Shown: positions 62,217-64,000 of the stretch, piece after piece
Position numbering within the stretch: position 1 is the stretch's first letter
How the letters are laid out: every line of letters starts with the position of its first letter
Origin: VAZQ01 sp963785745
GTDB lineage: Bacteria; Pseudomonadota; Alphaproteobacteria; Rhizobiales; Xanthobacteraceae
Assembly (NCBI GenBank): GCA_963785745.1
Contig: CAWAWR010000016.1
Span: 186,001 to 250,000, forward strand
Direction of reading: 5' to 3'
DNA length: 64,000 bases
The notes under the pieces: model-generated
Database searches by the model: none
What the model was told of the DNA's origin: nothing
The model's input: only the letters and a program-made list of their open reading frames with translations
Position numbers and translations under genes: made by a program

Positions 62217-64000
62217 TTACCGCGGGACCGTGCTGGCAGGCTGGCGATCGTTGGCGGAGGCGACCGTGCCCTGCGGTGATGCCGCCGGCAGATTGGTCAC
62301 GTCGGCGCGGCCTTCCGGCGTGTCGCGGGCGGCGAGCGCGCGGTTGACGTCGTCCATGGTCCGCTCCAGGCGAGTCAATATCTCGGCGCCGCGGCGCGTC
62401 AGCACGTATTGCCGTCCGTTCGGATCGACCGGACCGCGGGCGACCACCGGGGCCGGCCGGGCAGGGCTGGGCTTGGCCTGGTTGAGCCCGGGCAGCGGAC
62501 GCAGCTCGATGCCTTCGTGCGCGTGCACCATGATCTGCTGCCAGGTCATCGCCGGCAGCGAGCCGCCGGTCATGCGGTTGGTCACCTGATAGTCGTCGTT
62601 GCCGAACCAGACGCCGGCGATGTAGTTGCCGGTGAAGCCGACGAACCACGCGTCACGATAGGCGTTGGTGGTGCCGGTCTTGCCGGCGATCGGGATGCCG
62701 GGAAGCATGGCGCGCCGCCCGGTGCCCTGTTCCGCCGCCGAGTTCAGCATCATGCTCATGTCGAGCGCGACCTGCGGGTCGATCACCTGCACCGGCTTCT
62801 TGCCGTCGCGATCGAAGCGCCAGACCAGATCGCCCTGGCCGGTGCGCACTTCGAGCAGCGCGTGCGGCGTGATCGACTTGCCGCCGTTCACGAAGATGCC
62901 GAAGCCGCCGGTGTGATCGAGCACCGTCACTTCATTGGCGCCGATCGGCATCGACGGCGTGTCGATGAGCGGCGAGCGCAGCCCCGCCGCGCGGGCAAGC
63001 TCGCGGATCTTGGCGCGGCCGGCCTTCGGGTTGCCGTTGCCGAGCGCGATCGACAGCTTGACCGGCACCACGTTGATCGAGCGCGTCAGCGCCATCAGCA
63101 CCGTCATCGAGCCGGAATAGCCGCCGGAATAATTCTTCGGGCACCAGTTGCCGATGCAGACCGGCGAGTTGACGACCACCGAGGTCGGCCGGAACCCCTT
63201 GCTCTGCAGCGCCGCCGCATAGACATACGGCTTGAACGAGGAGCCGGGCTGGCGCAGCGCGTCGGTGGCGCGGTTGAACTGGCTTTCGCCGTAGTCGCGG
63301 CCGCCGACCATGGCTCGCACCGCGCCGTCGTGCTCCATCAGCACCGCGGCGGCCTGCCGGGCTTTATATTCGCGGCCGTGCTGGCGCAGCGAATTCTCGA
63401 CCGCGAGCTCGGCCTGCCGCTGCAGGTTGAGGTCGACGGCGAGCCGCGCGATGAACACGCGCTCCGTCACGGTGCGCGGCAGCGTGGCGGCGAGCTTCTT
63501 CATCTCGTCGAATGCCCAGTCGAGATAGTAGTTGGGCGAGCGCTCGTCGCGGCGGTCGACCACCGACGACGGATTGCGCCGCGCGCCGAACACCTGGCCT
63601 TCGGTCATGAACCCGGCCTCGACCAGGTTGTCGAGCACGACGTTGGCGCGGGCGCGCGCCGCCGGCAAATTGATGTGCGGCGCGAATTTCGACGGCGCCT
63701 TGAACAGCCCGGCGAGCATCGCGGATTCGGCGAGGTTCACGTCGCGCGCCGACTTGTTGAAATAGTACTGCGCGGCGGCGTCGACGCCGAAGGTGCCGCC
63801 GCCGAGATAGGCGCGGTCGAGATAGAGCTTGAGGATGTCGCTCTTCGACAGCCGCACCTCCAGCCAGATGGCGAGGAAGGCTTCCTTCACCTTGCGCTCG
63901 ATGGTGCGCTCGTTACTGAGGAACAGGTTCTTGGCGAGCTGCTGCGTGATCGAGGAGCCGCCCTGCACGACGCCGCCGGCGCGCGCATTGGTGAGCATCG
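62217..64000 (-). CDS. mrcA: Penicillin-binding protein 1A, start outside window
   Basis: 594 codons are visible; the N-terminus (membrane anchor and first glycosyltransferase motif) is off the right edge. The GT51 part has 'VQGGSSITQQLAKNLFL', 'RKVKEAFLAIWLEVRLSK' and 'LKLYLDRAYLGGGTFGVDAA'. The transpeptidase has SxxK in 'LRQPGSSFKPYVYAAAL', SxN in 'LTRSINVVPVKL' and KTG in 'IPIAGKTGTTNAYRDAWFVG'. It polymerises glycan strands and cross-links peptides in the periplasm. The C-terminus is a disordered Pro/Ala tail. Confidence 0.95.
   Translation of the reverse strand, partial: MLTNARAGGVVQGGSSITQQLAKNLFLSNERTIERKVKEAFLAIWLEVRLSKSDILKLYLDRAYLGGGTFGVDAAAQYYFNKSARDVNLAESAMLAGLFKAPSKFAPHINLPAARARANVVLDNLVEAGFMTEGQVFGARRNPSSVVDRRDERSPNYYLDWAFDEMKKLAATLPRTVTERVFIARLAVDLNLQRQAELAVENSLRQHGREYKARQAAAVLMEHDGAVRAMVGGRDYGESQFNRATDALRQPGSSFKPYVYAAALQSKGFRPTSVVVNSPVCIGNWCPKNYSGGYSGSMTVLMALTRSINVVPVKLSIALGNGNPKAGRAKIRELARAAGLRSPLIDTPSMPIGANEVTVLDHTGGFGIFVNGGKSITPHALLEVRTGQGDLVWRFDRDGKKPVQVIDPQVALDMSMMLNSAAEQGTGRRAMLPGIPIAGKTGTTNAYRDAWFVGFTGNYIAGVWFGNDDYQVTNRMTGGSLPAMTWQQIMVHAHEGIELRPLPGLNQAKPSPARPAPVVARGPVDPNGRQYVLTRRGAEILTRLERTMDDVNRALAARDTPEGRADVTNLPAASPQGTVASANDRQPASTVPR

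Overview
The window is high-GC DNA with dense genes and many ATGA-type overlaps. It looks like a chromosomal segment of a Hyphomicrobiales alphaproteobacterium of the Bradyrhizobium/Rhodopseudomonas/Xanthobacteraceae type. That placement is inferred from MucR, several Rhizobiales-restricted families (TIGR03808, TIGR03809, DUF2336, DUF1491, DUF5330-like), a PAS sensor kinase of cell-cycle type, near-consensus CtrA boxes and many Bug/TctC binding proteins. No rRNA, tRNA, CRISPR array, prophage or intact insertion sequence was seen.

Layout. 1-431: end of a secreted Gly/Met-repeat protein. 0.6-13.1 kb: a transport and catabolism block with a NitT/TauT-type ABC permease and ATPase, four Bug/TctC periplasmic binding proteins, a luciferase-like flavin oxidoreductase, a crotonase, a UbiD decarboxylase, a 4,5-dihydroxyphthalate-decarboxylase-like protein and a broken AAC(3) acetyltransferase. 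13.4-17.4 kb: aspartate dehydrogenase, then an ECF sigma factor, its membrane anti-sigma factor and a subtilisin-like protein whose catalytic Asp is Asn. 17.8-20.2 kb: TIGR03809 protein, an Old Yellow Enzyme and an EamA transporter, the last two separated by two CTAG-ended palindromes. 20.2-22.5 kb: an arsenosugar cluster (arsS plus two glycosyltransferase-family genes). 22.6-30.8 kb: exported and lipoprotein genes around a 720-residue SGNH hydrolase. 30.8-39.1 kb: both methylmalonyl-CoA mutase subunits, separated by a Rieske oxygenase, an amidohydrolase and membrane proteins. 39.2-40.9 kb: folP-folB-folK. 41-51.4 kb: small conserved proteins, a HerA/DUF853 ATPase, a resorcylate-decarboxylase-like amidohydrolase, an M20 peptidase, a GT39-like membrane protein and Fe/Mn superoxide dismutase. 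51.5-64 kb: a PuuD-like membrane domain, MucR, SufE, a PAS histidine kinase, peptidoglycan-binding and DUF proteins, and the start-truncated PBP1A.

Two window-wide patterns stand out. First, intergenic spaces carry two families of palindromes: CTAG-ended ones (near 13.2, 13.3, 19.2, 19.3 and a remnant at 58.4 kb) and CATGCCCGGC-type ones (near 8.0, 10.8, 29.3, 45.5 and 50.7 kb). Second, six otherwise intact genes each carry an apparent single extra base. Three of the six lie in GAGTTC/GAACTC, where removing one base restores both the reading frame and a GANTC (CcrM) site. This points to methylation-linked read errors rather than gene decay, although the AAC(3) gene also lacks a start codon and may be truly dead.
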